Below are positions 8,293-18,429 of a stretch of DNA of 33,609 nucleotides, piece by piece (positions within the stretch are counted from its first letter, which is position 1; every line of letters begins with the position of its first letter). Origin of the DNA: Pseudoalteromonas sp. TB64 (GTDB lineage Bacteria; Pseudomonadota; Gammaproteobacteria; Enterobacterales; Alteromonadaceae); the NCBI RefSeq assembly GCF_000498095.1, contig NZ_AUTQ01000140.1:9304-42912 (forward strand), in the 5' to 3' direction. The notes under the pieces were generated by a model. It was not told where the DNA came from. It was given only the letters and a program-made list of their open reading frames with translations, and ran no database searches. The position numbers and the translations under genes are program-made.

Positions 8293-8946
8293 GTGTTAGT
8301 TAACTACAATCCCCCAATGAATCCGTATTTAACGATACTTTATCAGGATGACGATTTGCTCATCGTTAATAAGCCAAGTGAATTATTAACAGTCCCAGGT
8401 AAAGACCCTAAACATGCCGATTGTTTAATAAGCCGTGTTAATCGCGTTTTTCCAACAGCAAAAATAGTACACCGCTTAGATATGGCAACATCAGGTATAC
8501 TTTGCCTTGCTATGAATAAAGCAGCGCACAGGCATTTAAGTATGCAGTTTCAAGCACGTGAAACCGCTAAACGTTATATTGCACGCATATATGGAAAGCT
8601 TGAGGTCGATACGGGCTCAGTAGATTTACCACTTACTTGCGATTGGCCTAATCGCCCTAAGCAAATGGTTGATCACGAAAACGGTAAACCATCACTTACA
8701 CACTTTAAAATCCTTGAGCGTGAAGCAAACGCAACCCGCGTTGAGCTAACACCTATAACAGGACGCTCACATCAGTTACGTGTGCATATGCTAAGTTTAG
8801 GGCATCCTATTTTAGGTGATAGACTCTATGCTCATAAAGATGCACTAGCTGCAGCACCTCGTTTACAGCTTCATGCACAAATGCTACAACTGAAGCACCC
8901 AGTAACTGAGCAAGTACTTACTTTTGAAGCTGAGACTGAGTTTTAG
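8293..8946 (+). CDS. rluA: Dual-specificity 23S rRNA/tRNA pseudouridine synthase RluA
   Basis: RluA converts U746 of 23S rRNA and U32 of several tRNAs to pseudouridine in E. coli. The 217-residue protein has the signature HRLDMATSG with catalytic Asp63, LTCDWPNRPKQMV near 115 and TPITGRSHQLRVHMLSLGHP near 155, all as in RluA. I keep the GTG start at 8293, which has AAGG seven bases upstream, because the following NYNPP is conserved in E. coli RluA; the first ATG at 8317 lacks a ribosome site and would remove it. It is a single gene bordered upstream by the 2-kb relic region. Confidence 0.95.
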   Translation: MLVNYNPPMNPYLTILYQDDDLLIVNKPSELLTVPGKDPKHADCLISRVNRVFPTAKIVHRLDMATSGILCLAMNKAAHRHLSMQFQARETAKRYIARIYGKLEVDTGSVDLPLTCDWPNRPKQMVDHENGKPSLTHFKILEREANATRVELTPITGRSHQLRVHMLSLGHPILGDRLYAHKDALAAAPRLQLHAQMLQLKHPVTEQVLTFEAETEF

Positions 8947-9037
8947 TCGCCTTATTAATATTGACTATTAAGCTATAGCGCTAAACTTTTACCGTGCAAA
9001 GCCGATACCTAATTAGTTCACATTATTTGGGGTTGTT

Positions 9038-10009
9038 ATGGTATTTTCACCGTTATTTAAAAATACGCTTTTTAATCTATTACTAAGCTATACATTATTT
9101 TTAAGCACACAAGTAACTGCTGCAGAGCATATTACCCCACCAACCCCATCAAGTATTGAAAATAGCGATATTGAACGTTTACTACCAAATAACGAAATAA
9201 AGAAAATACTTGCAGGCGACACCGAATTTTTAAGTTTATACAGTGAATATATGAGCGCCGACTTTAGAGGTGTTGTATTGCTTATACCTGATTGGCAATC
9301 TACTCCTACGAACAATACAGGCATGAGTTTTTTACGAAAAGAACTTAATAACTTAGGCTATACAACGTATGCGATGACAGTACCCGACATAGATTGGCAA
9401 GCCGGTAAAACACCAGAATTAACACCGGAGCTAACACCAGCCAAAGCAACGGACGCGCAAACTGAAATAGCAACACCGACAGTACCTAAAGAAGAAACCA
9501 CCGTAGAATCACAGACTACAGAAATGAAAAAAAAGGTAGAGCCTCATCACGTTAACGCAATCGAAAAAGTAACCGATGAAATACTCGATAACTATAAAAT
9601 AAATTTAATCGCTCGTTTTAATGCGTTGTATCAAACTGCGATGGAAGAGCCAAATAATATAGTTGTTATTGCACAAGGGACCAGTGCCGGTGTATTGATA
9701 GAATATTATGCCGACTTTCCTGAAGAACGAGTTGATGCATTTATAAGTTTAAGTAGTTATTTGCCTAACACCAAGCGCAATGAAGAATTGAGCCAAACAA
9801 CGTCACTTGTTACACCTGCCCTACTTGATGTTTATTATGCTAACGACAACACTGACATTTTAATGAATCTTAAAAACCGTCAGCGTTGGGTTAACCGCAA
9901 TGCAAAGTTTGATTACCGCCAACGGCTATTTTTTGGGCTTCGTGATCAACCCGACCAACATGCACGCCTAACAAAAGAAATAGACGGTTTTTTACGCCGA
10001 CTTTTTTAA
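9038..10009 (+). CDS. DUF3530-type alpha/beta-hydrolase-like exported protein
   Basis: A 323-residue protein with an N-terminal signal peptide (hydrophobic residues about 8-27, cleavage probably after TQVTAA), so it is likely periplasmic. The body resembles the DUF3530 family: RGVVLLIPDWQ near 78, LRKELNNLGYTTYAMTVPD near 103, and VVIAQGTSAGVLIEYY near 210. The last is a nucleophile-elbow-like segment reading GTSAG, consistent with an alpha/beta-hydrolase fold. Between about residues 125 and 170 lies a Thr/Glu/Pro-rich low-complexity linker with a repeated LTPELTP. The catalytic activity of this family is unknown to me. GGGG lies five bases before the ATG. Its 3' end overlaps the convergent djlA by 18 bp, leaving no room for a terminator. 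Confidence 0.8.
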   Translation: MVFSPLFKNTLFNLLLSYTLFLSTQVTAAEHITPPTPSSIENSDIERLLPNNEIKKILAGDTEFLSLYSEYMSADFRGVVLLIPDWQSTPTNNTGMSFLRKELNNLGYTTYAMTVPDIDWQAGKTPELTPELTPAKATDAQTEIATPTVPKEETTVESQTTEMKKKVEPHHVNAIEKVTDEILDNYKINLIARFNALYQTAMEEPNNIVVIAQGTSAGVLIEYYADFPEERVDAFISLSSYLPNTKRNEELSQTTSLVTPALLDVYYANDNTDILMNLKNRQRWVNRNAKFDYRQRLFFGLRDQPDQHARLTKEIDGFLRRLF

Positions 10010-10849
10010 ATACTCGTAAGCGGCCTGTATATCTTGGCTTTTTTTAACAGCAAGTTCCATCATGTGTTTTGGTAAACCTTGTGATACCAACTTATCTGGG
10101 TGGTGCTGAGCCATTAACTTACGATAAGCTACTTTTATCTCTCGCTCAGTCACACCATCATTAAGCCCTAATAGTGCCAATGCTTGTGCACGATTCATAT
10201 TATTATTTGGCGGTACGTGATGACCAGAGCCTTCACGATAACTACTACTTTTATTTTGCTGTTGCTTAAAGCGTTCTTGCTGTTGTCTAAAATTAAATTC
10301 AGCTTGGTAGCGTTTTAATACAAATATAAAATGTGCTTTAGAAATACCTAATTGTTTGCTGACTTCATTCAATAGCTTTTTTTCTTGCTCAGCTAATACA
10401 CCATCAGAAAATGCCATTTGAATTTGAATTTCTAAAAATAATTGCAATAAATCATGACGCTTTGCAAATCGCTCTTTAAAGTCGTATACCGTTTCTTTTA
10501 ATGAAAAATCACTTTCTTTACCGGACTGAAAAGCATGCTGCGCTTCACGGCGTTCTTCGCCTTTTAAGCCCATTTCGTCCATAAATAAGTTAGCAGCTTT
10601 TATATGTATTTCGCTAACTCGTCCGTTGGACTTAGCAATATGACCCATTACGGCAAAGCAACTCGAAAAAAACAAAGCTTGCCGCTCGTTTACATCATCA
10701 CCTTTAAACAAACTAGAAAAACCGCCTGCTTTATCAAAATTATTTTTTAAGCTTTTATCAAATAAATGACCAAGGTATAACCCTAAAATTGCACCAAATA
10801 TTTTGCCAAACATAAAACCAAAGCAAAAACCGAGTATTTTTCCCCACAT
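9992..10849 (-). CDS. djlA: Membrane-anchored co-chaperone DjlA
   Basis: DjlA is an inner-membrane DnaJ-like protein that stimulates DnaK ATPase; in E. coli it is linked to envelope stress and colanic acid signalling. The 285-residue protein starts with a glycine-rich membrane dimerisation segment (residues 1-30, with FGFMFGKIFGAILGLYLG), continues with a helical TerB-like domain (about 50-180) and a Gln-rich linker (about 190-205), and ends in a J-domain with HPD at 250-252. GAGGTAG precedes the ATG at 10849. It lies 23 bp downstream of murU and is probably the last gene of amgK-murU-djlA. The stop region overlaps the DUF3530 gene head-on. Confidence 0.95.
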   Translation of the reverse strand: MWGKILGFCFGFMFGKIFGAILGLYLGHLFDKSLKNNFDKAGGFSSLFKGDDVNERQALFFSSCFAVMGHIAKSNGRVSEIHIKAANLFMDEMGLKGEERREAQHAFQSGKESDFSLKETVYDFKERFAKRHDLLQLFLEIQIQMAFSDGVLAEQEKKLLNEVSKQLGISKAHFIFVLKRYQAEFNFRQQQERFKQQQNKSSSYREGSGHHVPPNNNMNRAQALALLGLNDGVTEREIKVAYRKLMAQHHPDKLVSQGLPKHMMELAVKKSQDIQAAYEYLKKSA

Positions 10850-10872
10850 CTAAGCAACTACCTCTATTAAAT

Positions 10873-11538
10873 TTATATGTTTGCTAACGCTAAGCGTTCG
10901 TTAAGCGCAGCTAGTCGCTCTGGTGTACCGATATCATCCCACTGCCCTATATAAAGTTCAGTAGAAACTAAATGTTCAGCAAGCTTTTTCCGTAATATTG
11001 GTCCAAGTGGACGAATGCCTAGCTCAAAGCCTTGAAAAAAATCAGCTTGATAACGACCAATACCCGAAAATGTATACTTTTGACTATCAGGCGATAAATG
11101 ACTTAAGGCAAAATCGCCATCTTTGTTATGTGGTGGGTTTTCTATGAGCACTATATGCGCTTCACCACTTTGCAAATGCAACTGCGTTAGCGCACTAACA
11201 TCGTAATCAGTAAATACATCTCCATTTATAACAATAAATGTATCGCCTAGTAATGGTAACGCCTCGATAATACCGCCAGCGGTTTCAAGACCACCTTCAA
11301 CTTCTTGGCTGTACTGTATGTTTACACCAAACTGACTACCATCATTAAAGTAATTTTTAATTTTATCACCCTGCCACGCAAGGTTTATTACAATATTTGT
11401 GATGCCAGCAGCTTTTAGATTATTTATGTGGTGCTCAATAAGCGGTTTACCTACCACTTTTAACATAGGTTTGGGCATATTTTGCGTCAGTGGCATCATA
11501 CGTTGTCCGCGTCCAGCGGCTAAAATCATCGCTTTCAT
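10873..11538 (-). CDS. murU: N-acetylmuramate alpha-1-phosphate uridylyltransferase
   Basis: MurU makes UDP-MurNAc from MurNAc-1-phosphate and UTP in the peptidoglycan recycling bypass described in Pseudomonas. The 221-residue protein has the nucleotidyltransferase signature LAAGRGQRMMPLTQNMPKPM at residues 6-25, EGGLETAGGI near 83, and NGDVFTD near 105 holding the metal-binding Asp. The size and sequence fit MurU rather than the longer GalU or RmlA enzymes. A strong AAGGAGC lies four bases before the ATG. The start overlaps the amgK stop in ATGA, so the two are translationally coupled, as expected for consecutive enzymes of one pathway. Confidence 0.9.
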   Translation of the reverse strand: MKAMILAAGRGQRMMPLTQNMPKPMLKVVGKPLIEHHINNLKAAGITNIVINLAWQGDKIKNYFNDGSQFGVNIQYSQEVEGGLETAGGIIEALPLLGDTFIVINGDVFTDYDVSALTQLHLQSGEAHIVLIENPPHNKDGDFALSHLSPDSQKYTFSGIGRYQADFFQGFELGIRPLGPILRKKLAEHLVSTELYIGQWDDIGTPERLAALNERLALANI

Positions 11539-12548
11539 TTACGCTCCTTTGCCAACTGTTTTGTTACTTTTGGGATGATTATATTTTTAGTCCAATCACT
11601 TAATGCTTTAAGATCTGGATAATTGGCAGCTACTTCAACAATATAATCAAGGGTTGGTAAAATATTGTCTAAGTAACCGGTTTTACCATCACGTAAATAT
11701 AAACGACAAAATATACCCGCCGCTTTTAAATGACGCTGCAGACCAGTTAAATCAAACCAATATTTAAATTCATCGAATGAAGTGTTAGCCAGTAAATTTT
11801 GAGCCGTAAATTCTTGATAAGCAAAATCAAGCAAGCTTGTTAACTCTTGTTGAGGCAGTTTAAAGTAGCAATCGCGTAGTAGCGATACTAAATCGTAGCA
11901 AAGCGGACCGCGCACGGCGTCTTGATAATCTATAATCGCCCACTTGCCATTACTGTGCATTATATTACGGCTATGGTAGTCGCGATGTACTGTAACTATG
12001 GGTTGAGCTAGCATAATATTAGTTAACTGTTTACTGCTTGCTTGCCACATTGCTTGATATTGAATATTGGATTCTGTACTGAGATCAATACCTATAAAAT
12101 CATTAACTAACCACTGGCTAAATATATCAAGCTCGAGCGCTATAAAATCCTTATTATAAGCTTGCATAGCAACAGATGCAGGCGTTTTTGCCCATTGAGC
12201 ACTTAAGTCTATTAACGCTTCATAATGCTTTGTTCGATTTACATCATTTAGCATATCGGCTAAATGCGTACTCCCTAAATCGCTTAATATAAAAAAACCT
12301 TGTTGCTCATCGCTCGCTATAATATGAGGCAATAAAAAGCCTTGGTCAGTAAATACTTTATTAAGCAAAATATAAGGAGTGTTATTCACTTTTTTTGGAT
12401 CGGAGTCCATAACAATAAAGTGCTTATTAGCGTAACTTAACCGGTAATAACGTCGAAAACTCGCATCCCCCGTAATGGCGGTTAATGTAGTTGCCTGAGC
12501 ATCAAAGTGCGTGTTTATAAATTGTTGCAAATTATCAATACGTGTCAT
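11535..12548 (-). CDS. amgK: N-acetylmuramate/N-acetylglucosamine kinase AmgK
   Basis: AmgK phosphorylates the anomeric carbon of MurNAc (and GlcNAc) to give the MurU substrate, letting cells rebuild UDP-MurNAc while bypassing the fosfomycin-sensitive MurA step. The 337-residue protein is of the aminoglycoside phosphotransferase fold: a GDASFRRYYRL nucleotide-loop-like start near 25, the catalytic HRDYHSRNIM near 186, and IDYQDAVRGP near 205 with the metal-binding Asp. It is the first gene of the amgK-murU-djlA operon and diverges from lptD with 112 bp between the starts, so both promoters must lie in that gap. Confidence 0.9.
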   Translation of the reverse strand: MTRIDNLQQFINTHFDAQATTLTAITGDASFRRYYRLSYANKHFIVMDSDPKKVNNTPYILLNKVFTDQGFLLPHIIASDEQQGFFILSDLGSTHLADMLNDVNRTKHYEALIDLSAQWAKTPASVAMQAYNKDFIALELDIFSQWLVNDFIGIDLSTESNIQYQAMWQASSKQLTNIMLAQPIVTVHRDYHSRNIMHSNGKWAIIDYQDAVRGPLCYDLVSLLRDCYFKLPQQELTSLLDFAYQEFTAQNLLANTSFDEFKYWFDLTGLQRHLKAAGIFCRLYLRDGKTGYLDNILPTLDYIVEVAANYPDLKALSDWTKNIIIPKVTKQLAKERK

Positions 12549-12660
12549 TTTATAAGATATCTATTTTTAGCTAAGTTAATTAGGTCAATTACTGTATTTG
12601 CCATTATTTTCCTTTATTATGTCTATATTATATTTAGTTAAAGAGCATTAAGGGCAATAA

Positions 12661-14907
12661 ATGAGCAAAACCTGGGGCATATTGATGCTAGGCGTAATTA
12701 GCGCACCATCGCTTGCCGAAACTGAACTGACACACAAGCTTTGTGGCACTTCAATGCAAACCAGTGCTTGGCAACCGCTTCCAGGCCTTGGGCTTGGTAC
12801 TGTTGACATTAAAGCCGATGATGTAGAGCTCCTTGGCGCTCAAAGCGCTGAATTTACTGGCAACGTTGATATTAACACCGTTAATATGAGTTTGTCCGCA
12901 CAAACTGCGTTAATAGACAAGCAACGCGGCTTATTAAATGCAACCGGTCCAATTACTTATCGTGACTATATTAGCCAAGTAAACAGCACTGGTTTAAACG
13001 CTGATTTAAATAATTCAGAGATTAGCTTGCTTGGTGCTGATTACAGCTTAACTGAGCAGCAAGGTAAAGGCGGAGCCGAAAAACTCACTGTTAATGAGTC
13101 TGGCTTAGTGCTAATGAATGCAAGCTTTACTGCTTGCCCTGGCGAAACGCCTGTTTGGGAAATTGAAGCCGACGAAATTAACCTATCAAGAGAAGAAGGT
13201 TGGGGCGAAACGCACAACGCTATATTACGCATTCTTGATACACCGGTTTTATACTTACCTTACTTTACCTTTCCTCTTGATGAGCGACGTAAATCTGGTT
13301 TGCTTACACCAAACATTTCAAGTTCTGATAAATATGGGCTTGAAACAATAACACCGTATTATTTAAATATTGCACCCAATTTTGACGCAACTATTACGCC
13401 GCGTTATATGTCACGTATAGGACTGCAACTACAAACAGAAGTCAGGTATTTAACTGAGCAACATGAAGGCTTAGTAGGTATAGAATACTTAAATGAAGAC
13501 GACTCTGAGCCAGAATTAGATGAGCGTTATATGTTTCATTGGCAACAAAGAAGTTATTTAAGTGAAAACTGGCGTGCAAACGTAGATATAACAAACGTAA
13601 GCGACGATAACTACATAACCGATTTAGATTCTAACTACGCTAACAAAACCGATACTCAACTATACCGTACAGGTGCACTTACGCATTTAGGTGATACATG
13701 GCGTACCGATATTAAAGTTCAAAACTTTGAAGTACTAGGCGATCACTTAGAATCATATACTGCAATACCACAAATTAATTTTACGCAAACAGCACCTTGG
13801 CGAATTGATCATTTTGACTTTAGCGTAGCGGGTGAAATAAGCCACTTTACTAACGACTCAGCAATTATTGACGAGGCAACACGTGTTCATATTGAACCAA
13901 AAGCACGCTTTGACTATAAAAAGCATGCTTGGTCGTTTCTATCAGAAGTTAGTTTATTACAAACCAATTACAAGCAGCATGGTGACTTAAGTGGTACTGA
14001 TTACCGTGAAAGTGTGTCTCGTACTATTCCTAAGGTACGTTTGTACTCACAGCTTAATTTTGAACGCGATACGTCATATTTTGTTGACGATGGTATTCAA
14101 ACCCTTGAGCCGCAAATTCAGTATTTATATACACCAAATAAAGATCAATCTGATATAGGTCTATTTGATACAACCAAGTTGCAAGACGATTACTATGGTT
14201 TATTTAGAGATACGCGTTTTTCGGGCGTTGACCGTATTGCTGCTGCAAACCAATTTACTTTGGGTGCAACAACGCGTTTATTCGATAAAAAACAAGAAGA
14301 AATATTTAACTTTAGTGCTGGTCAAATCTTTTATTTAAGTGACTCGGCTAAACCTACAGAGCAAGGTTTAAACTCTGATACTAACTACAATGCATTATTT
14401 GCAGCGCAAACCATGTTACATTGGCATCGTCGTTGGTACCTCTCTGGTGGTGTACAATACGACACTGATAGTAAACAAATGATCCAATCGAATGTTACCT
14501 TAGATTATAAAGGTGATGAAAATCAGCTAGTACAATTGAACCATCGCTATGCAAATGATGTCTCAGGAAATACAATTGAACAAGCAGGTGTCTTTACAAG
14601 CATTCCAATTAGTGACGAATGGCAGTTTATTGCAAGCTACCATCGTGACCTTAACAATAACCGAAGCGTCGAAATATTGAGCGGGTTACAGTATGAGTCA
14701 TGTTGTTGGGCATTCCAAATTACTGGTCATCGCCAGATTGAAACTGACTTAAATCAGTCAATCGGGCAAGAGCAAGCAACCTTTGATTCGGGTATTAGTT
14801 TTAACTTTGTATTAAAAGGACTTGGTAGTAAAAGCCGTTATGATGCAAAAAAATTATTACAACAAGGTATTTTTGGCTATCGTAGACCGTATTTTCTCAA
14901 TAACTAG
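12661..14907 (+). CDS. lptD: LPS-assembly outer-membrane protein LptD
   Basis: LptD with LptE forms the outer-membrane translocon that inserts LPS in the outer leaflet. The 748-residue protein has a short signal peptide (cut probably after PSLA, residue 19), an N-terminal OstA/jellyroll domain (about 45-180) and a large beta-barrel rich in aromatic strand ends. The four cysteines that form the two disulfides in E. coli are all present: Cys28, Cys159 and the adjacent pair Cys681-Cys682. AAGGG precedes the ATG by seven bases. surA follows after 39 bp; SurA is the chaperone that escorts LptD, so the pairing is functional. Confidence 0.97.
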   Translation: MSKTWGILMLGVISAPSLAETELTHKLCGTSMQTSAWQPLPGLGLGTVDIKADDVELLGAQSAEFTGNVDINTVNMSLSAQTALIDKQRGLLNATGPITYRDYISQVNSTGLNADLNNSEISLLGADYSLTEQQGKGGAEKLTVNESGLVLMNASFTACPGETPVWEIEADEINLSREEGWGETHNAILRILDTPVLYLPYFTFPLDERRKSGLLTPNISSSDKYGLETITPYYLNIAPNFDATITPRYMSRIGLQLQTEVRYLTEQHEGLVGIEYLNEDDSEPELDERYMFHWQQRSYLSENWRANVDITNVSDDNYITDLDSNYANKTDTQLYRTGALTHLGDTWRTDIKVQNFEVLGDHLESYTAIPQINFTQTAPWRIDHFDFSVAGEISHFTNDSAIIDEATRVHIEPKARFDYKKHAWSFLSEVSLLQTNYKQHGDLSGTDYRESVSRTIPKVRLYSQLNFERDTSYFVDDGIQTLEPQIQYLYTPNKDQSDIGLFDTTKLQDDYYGLFRDTRFSGVDRIAAANQFTLGATTRLFDKKQEEIFNFSAGQIFYLSDSAKPTEQGLNSDTNYNALFAAQTMLHWHRRWYLSGGVQYDTDSKQMIQSNVTLDYKGDENQLVQLNHRYANDVSGNTIEQAGVFTSIPISDEWQFIASYHRDLNNNRSVEILSGLQYESCCWAFQITGHRQIETDLNQSIGQEQATFDSGISFNFVLKGLGSKSRYDAKKLLQQGIFGYRRPYFLNN

Positions 14908-14946
14908 TATCACAACAGTACTATTAGCAAGAGTAGTAAAAAGAAT

Positions 14947-16242
14947 ATGAATTTAAAAAAATTATTAACATCAGCAGTATTAAGTATTAGCCTTTGCCAA
15001 AGTGCATTTGCAGCCCCAGTAGAAATAGATAAAGTTATTGGTGTAGTAAACGAAGGCGTTATATTAAAAAGTGAAGTAGACACCATTATTAACCGTGTTA
15101 AAAAGCAAGCTGAAGAACAAAGTCAGCAACTGCCTAAAGACGAAACATTACGTGTACAAGCAATAGAACGCTTAGTTAGTCAAACACTAATGATGCAGAT
15201 GGCTGAACGTATGGGTTTAGAAATATCTGATAGCCAACTTGACCAAACACTTGCAAATATGGCGAAAGAACAAGGCGGTACAATTGCCGATTTACGTCGT
15301 ACAATTGAAGGTGCTGGCGAAAGTTTTCAAGCATATCGTGAAGAAATTCGTAAAGAAATTACGACGCAACAAGTAACACGTGCAAACGTAGACCGTCGTA
15401 TTTATATTAGCGAACAAGAAGTTGATAACCTTTTAAAGATTATGGAAACTCAAGGTCAAAATTCTGAAGAATATGATATTGGGCACATTTTAATCGACAT
15501 TCCTAACGATGCGACTCCTGATGAAATTAACGATGCAAAAACACGTGCAGATAAAGTAATTGAACTACTACAAGATGGTCAAGAATTTAAGCGTATTGCA
15601 ATTTCTTCATCAAGTGGTTCAAAAGCACTTGAAGGTGGACAACTAGGCTGGATGGGCATTAACGAAATGCCATCATTATTCGCTGAAGCTGTTAAAGGTA
15701 AAAAAAGCGGTGCTATTATTGGTCCTCTTCGTTCTGGTGCTGGTTTTCATATTATTAAAGTACAGGAAATTCGTGGTCGCCAAGTTGTAGAAACAACTGA
15801 AGTGCGCTCTCGTCACATACTAATTAAACCTTCAATTATTTTAAGCGAAGAAAAAGCTCGCTCTATGCTTGCCTCGTTTGCAAAAAGATTACGCGATGGT
15901 ACTGCTGATTTTGGTGAGCTAGCTAAAGAATACTCTGAAGACCCTGGTTCAGCACTTAAAGGTGGTGAGTACGATTGGACAGACCCAACTACCTATGTTC
16001 CTGCATTTAAAGATACGCTACTTTCACTTAAACAAGATGAAATTAGTGAACCATTTAGAACGCAGTTCGGTTGGCATATAGTTCAGTTACTAGGTAAGCG
16101 CGTAGCTGATAAAACAGAACAAGCTAAACGTAACCGTGCTCATGGCATGTTATTTAACCGTAAATTCAAAGAAGAAAGTTTTAACTGGCAGCAAGAAATG
16201 CGCGAACAAGCCCATGTTGATATTTTCCCAGCAGACCAATAA
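14947..16242 (+). CDS. surA: Periplasmic chaperone/peptidyl-prolyl isomerase SurA
   Basis: SurA escorts unfolded outer-membrane proteins, LptD included, across the periplasm to the BAM complex. The 431-residue protein has a signal peptide ending AFA (residue 22), an N-terminal helical SurA_N domain (about 25-155) and two parvulin PpiC domains (about 175-275 and 285-385). GHILID opens the first, and RHILIKP plus GWHIVQL mark the second. Length and order are normal. It sits between lptD and pdxA, only 2 bp before the latter, in the common gammaproteobacterial arrangement. Confidence 0.97.
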   Translation: MNLKKLLTSAVLSISLCQSAFAAPVEIDKVIGVVNEGVILKSEVDTIINRVKKQAEEQSQQLPKDETLRVQAIERLVSQTLMMQMAERMGLEISDSQLDQTLANMAKEQGGTIADLRRTIEGAGESFQAYREEIRKEITTQQVTRANVDRRIYISEQEVDNLLKIMETQGQNSEEYDIGHILIDIPNDATPDEINDAKTRADKVIELLQDGQEFKRIAISSSSGSKALEGGQLGWMGINEMPSLFAEAVKGKKSGAIIGPLRSGAGFHIIKVQEIRGRQVVETTEVRSRHILIKPSIILSEEKARSMLASFAKRLRDGTADFGELAKEYSEDPGSALKGGEYDWTDPTTYVPAFKDTLLSLKQDEISEPFRTQFGWHIVQLLGKRVADKTEQAKRNRAHGMLFNRKFKEESFNWQQEMREQAHVDIFPADQ

Positions 16243-16244
16243 AT

Positions 16245-17237
16245 ATGACTTTAAGAATTGCTATTACGCCAGGCGAGCCTGCTGGCATAGGTCCCGACTT
16301 ACTACTCACGCTTGCTCAGCAAGCGTGGGATGTACAACTTGTAATTATTGCTGATGGCAAACTACTTAAAGAACGTGCAAAACATCTTGGTTTAACTATT
16401 AACTTAATAAAATTTGATCCAAATAAACCTGCACTGCCCGCTCCTGCTGGCAGTGTTTATCTTGATCAGGTTGATTTAGGTGCAGAAGTAGAGCTTGGTG
16501 TATTAAACGATAGTAACGGACAATATGTTTTAGACACTTTGCGAATCGCAAGTGAAAAAAACATGGACGGTACGTTCGATGCTGTTGTTACCGGTCCTGT
16601 GCACAAAGGTATTATTAATAAAGCTGGTATTTCATTTAGTGGACACACTGAGTACTTTGCTCAGCAGTCAAACACAGCAGATGTAGTAATGCTATTAGCA
16701 ACTGAAGGTTTGAGAGTTGCACTTGTGACTACTCATATTCCACTTGCTTATGTATCACGTGCTATTACGCCTGAGCGTTTAACTAAAGTTGCAGGCATAT
16801 TAAATCACGACCTACGCACTAAGTTTGGTATTGAACACCCACGCATTTTGGTATGCGGGTTAAACCCTCATGCTGGTGAAGACGGTCATCTTGGACGTGA
16901 AGAAATAGAAACAATCACACCAACTCTAGATGTACTTAGAAGTCAGGGTATGAATTTAATCGGACCACTTCCAGCCGATACTCTATTTCAAGATAAATAC
17001 TTATCAGAAGCCGATGCTGTACTTGCTATGTATCACGATCAGGGATTACCTGTGCTAAAATACAAGGGATTTGGTAAATCGGTAAATATTACCCTTGGCT
17101 TACCATTTATCCGCACCTCAGTTGACCACGGTACAGCGCTAGATTTAGCCGGTACCGGAAAAGCTGATGTTGGCAGTTTTGAATTAGCGATCCGCGAAGC
17201 AATTAAGCTCGCCCATGAAAAAGCACAAAATCAATGA
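16245..17237 (+). CDS. pdxA: 4-hydroxythreonine-4-phosphate dehydrogenase
   Basis: PdxA oxidises 4-phosphohydroxy-L-threonine with NAD(P) in the DXP-dependent pyridoxal phosphate pathway. The 330-residue protein shows [12 protein letters not shown] at residues 8-19, [20 protein letters not shown] near 118 with the first metal-binding His, [14 protein letters not shown] near 208 with the second, and [16 protein letters not shown] near 262 with the third, all intact. It starts 2 bp after surA and its stop overlaps the rsmA start in ATGA, so it is embedded in the operon. Confidence 0.97.
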   Translation: MTLRIAITPGEPAGIGPDLLLTLAQQAWDVQLVIIADGKLLKERAKHLGLTINLIKFDPNKPALPAPAGSVYLDQVDLGAEVELGVLNDSNGQYVLDTLRIASEKNMDGTFDAVVTGPVHKGIINKAGISFSGHTEYFAQQSNTADVVMLLATEGLRVALVTTHIPLAYVSRAITPERLTKVAGILNHDLRTKFGIEHPRILVCGLNPHAGEDGHLGREEIETITPTLDVLRSQGMNLIGPLPADTLFQDKYLSEADAVLAMYHDQGLPVLKYKGFGKSVNITLGLPFIRTSVDHGTALDLAGTGKADVGSFELAIREAIKLAHEKAQNQ

Positions 17238-18040
17238 CCGATAAAGTACATTTAGGACACCGCGCCCGAAAACGTTTTGGACAAAACTTTTTATTTGATG
17301 AAATGATCATCGATAAAATAGTCTCTGCTATTGATCCTAAGCCAGAGGACAATCTAGTAGAAATTGGTCCAGGCTTAGGTGCAATCACAGAACCTGTTGC
17401 AGAACTGAGCGGCCACTTAACTGTTGTTGAATTAGATAAAGATTTAGCACAACGTTTAATTGAGCATCCATTTTTAGGCCCTAAGCTAACGGTTAATCAG
17501 GGCGATGCAATGACGTTTGATTTTGCTAGCTTAGTTAGAGACGATAAAAAATTAAAAGTGTTTGGTAACTTACCTTACAATATTTCTACACCATTATTGT
17601 TTCATCTTTTTGAATTTGCTGACAATATTGAACACATGCACTTTATGCTACAAAAAGAAGTAGTAAAGCGTATGGTTGCAGGTCCTGGTAGCAAAACATT
17701 TGGTCGCTTGAGCGTAATGACGCAGTATTACTGTAATGCAATGCCAGTAATAGAAGTACCACCAGAGTGCTTTAAGCCAGCGCCTAAGGTTGATTCGGCT
17801 GTTATACGCCTTATCCCTAAAAAACCAGAACAACGCACTGCAAAAAGCGTTAAAATTTTAAATACAGTTTGTTTAGAAGCTTTTAATCAACGTCGTAAAA
17901 CACTACGAAATAGCTTAGCCAACTTACTAACTGCAGAAGAGCTTACTAGCATCGGCATTGATATAACACTTCGTGCTGAGCGCTTATCTTTACAACAATT
18001 TATTGACATAGCTAATTGGATTTATGACAACAAGCAGTAA
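17234..18040 (+). CDS. rsmA: 16S rRNA dimethyladenosine transferase (KsgA)
   Basis: RsmA dimethylates the two adjacent adenosines A1518 and A1519 near the 3' end of 16S rRNA using S-adenosylmethionine, a late 30S maturation checkpoint. The 268-residue protein has RKRFGQNFL at residues 11-19, the SAM loop [10 protein letters not shown] near 50, VVELDKDLA near 70, and the catalytic NLPYNIST near 113, then a C-terminal helical domain with [12 protein letters not shown]. The start overlaps pdxA by four bases, and the 3' end overlaps apaG by 17 bases. Confidence 0.97.
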   Translation: MTDKVHLGHRARKRFGQNFLFDEMIIDKIVSAIDPKPEDNLVEIGPGLGAITEPVAELSGHLTVVELDKDLAQRLIEHPFLGPKLTVNQGDAMTFDFASLVRDDKKLKVFGNLPYNISTPLLFHLFEFADNIEHMHFMLQKEVVKRMVAGPGSKTFGRLSVMTQYYCNAMPVIEVPPECFKPAPKVDSAVIRLIPKKPEQRTAKSVKILNTVCLEAFNQRRKTLRNSLANLLTAEELTSIGIDITLRAERLSLQQFIDIANWIYDNKQ

Positions 18041-18413
18041 TATTGGATCGCCTGTTAAGGTATCGGTAGAAACATTTTACGTAGAAGGTCAATCTCAACC
18101 AGAGATCGAAAAATACGTATTTGCTTATTCGGTAACTATTCGAAATCACAGCCTATGTAGCGCAAAATTACTTAGTCGTTATTGGTTAATAACCGATGCA
18201 AATGGCAAAGAAATTGAAGTTGAAGGCGAAGGTGTTGTGGGCGAAATGCCAACTATCGCTCCTGGTGAAAGTTATAAATACACCAGCGGAGCCATCCTTG
18301 ATACACCTGTAGGCACAATGCAAGGCCACTATACTCTGCGTAATGAGTTTGGTTCTGAGTTTCAAGCACCTATTAATGTGTTTCGTTTGGCTTGTCCTAA
18401 TATTTTACATTAA
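18024..18413 (+). CDS. apaG: ApaG-domain protein
   Basis: ApaG is a small immunoglobulin-like beta-sandwich protein found next to apaH; its molecular role is not settled, although it binds nucleotides and divalent metals in some species. The 129-residue protein carries the family core [13 protein letters not shown] near 32, [15 protein letters not shown] near 52, GEGVVGEMP near 73, and [18 protein letters not shown] near 90. The ATG at 18024 lies inside the end of rsmA with GGA just upstream, suggesting coupled translation. Confidence 0.95.
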   Translation: MTTSSNIGSPVKVSVETFYVEGQSQPEIEKYVFAYSVTIRNHSLCSAKLLSRYWLITDANGKEIEVEGEGVVGEMPTIAPGESYKYTSGAILDTPVGTMQGHYTLRNEFGSEFQAPINVFRLACPNILH

Positions 18414-18429
18414 ATAATGGCAGCACCCG

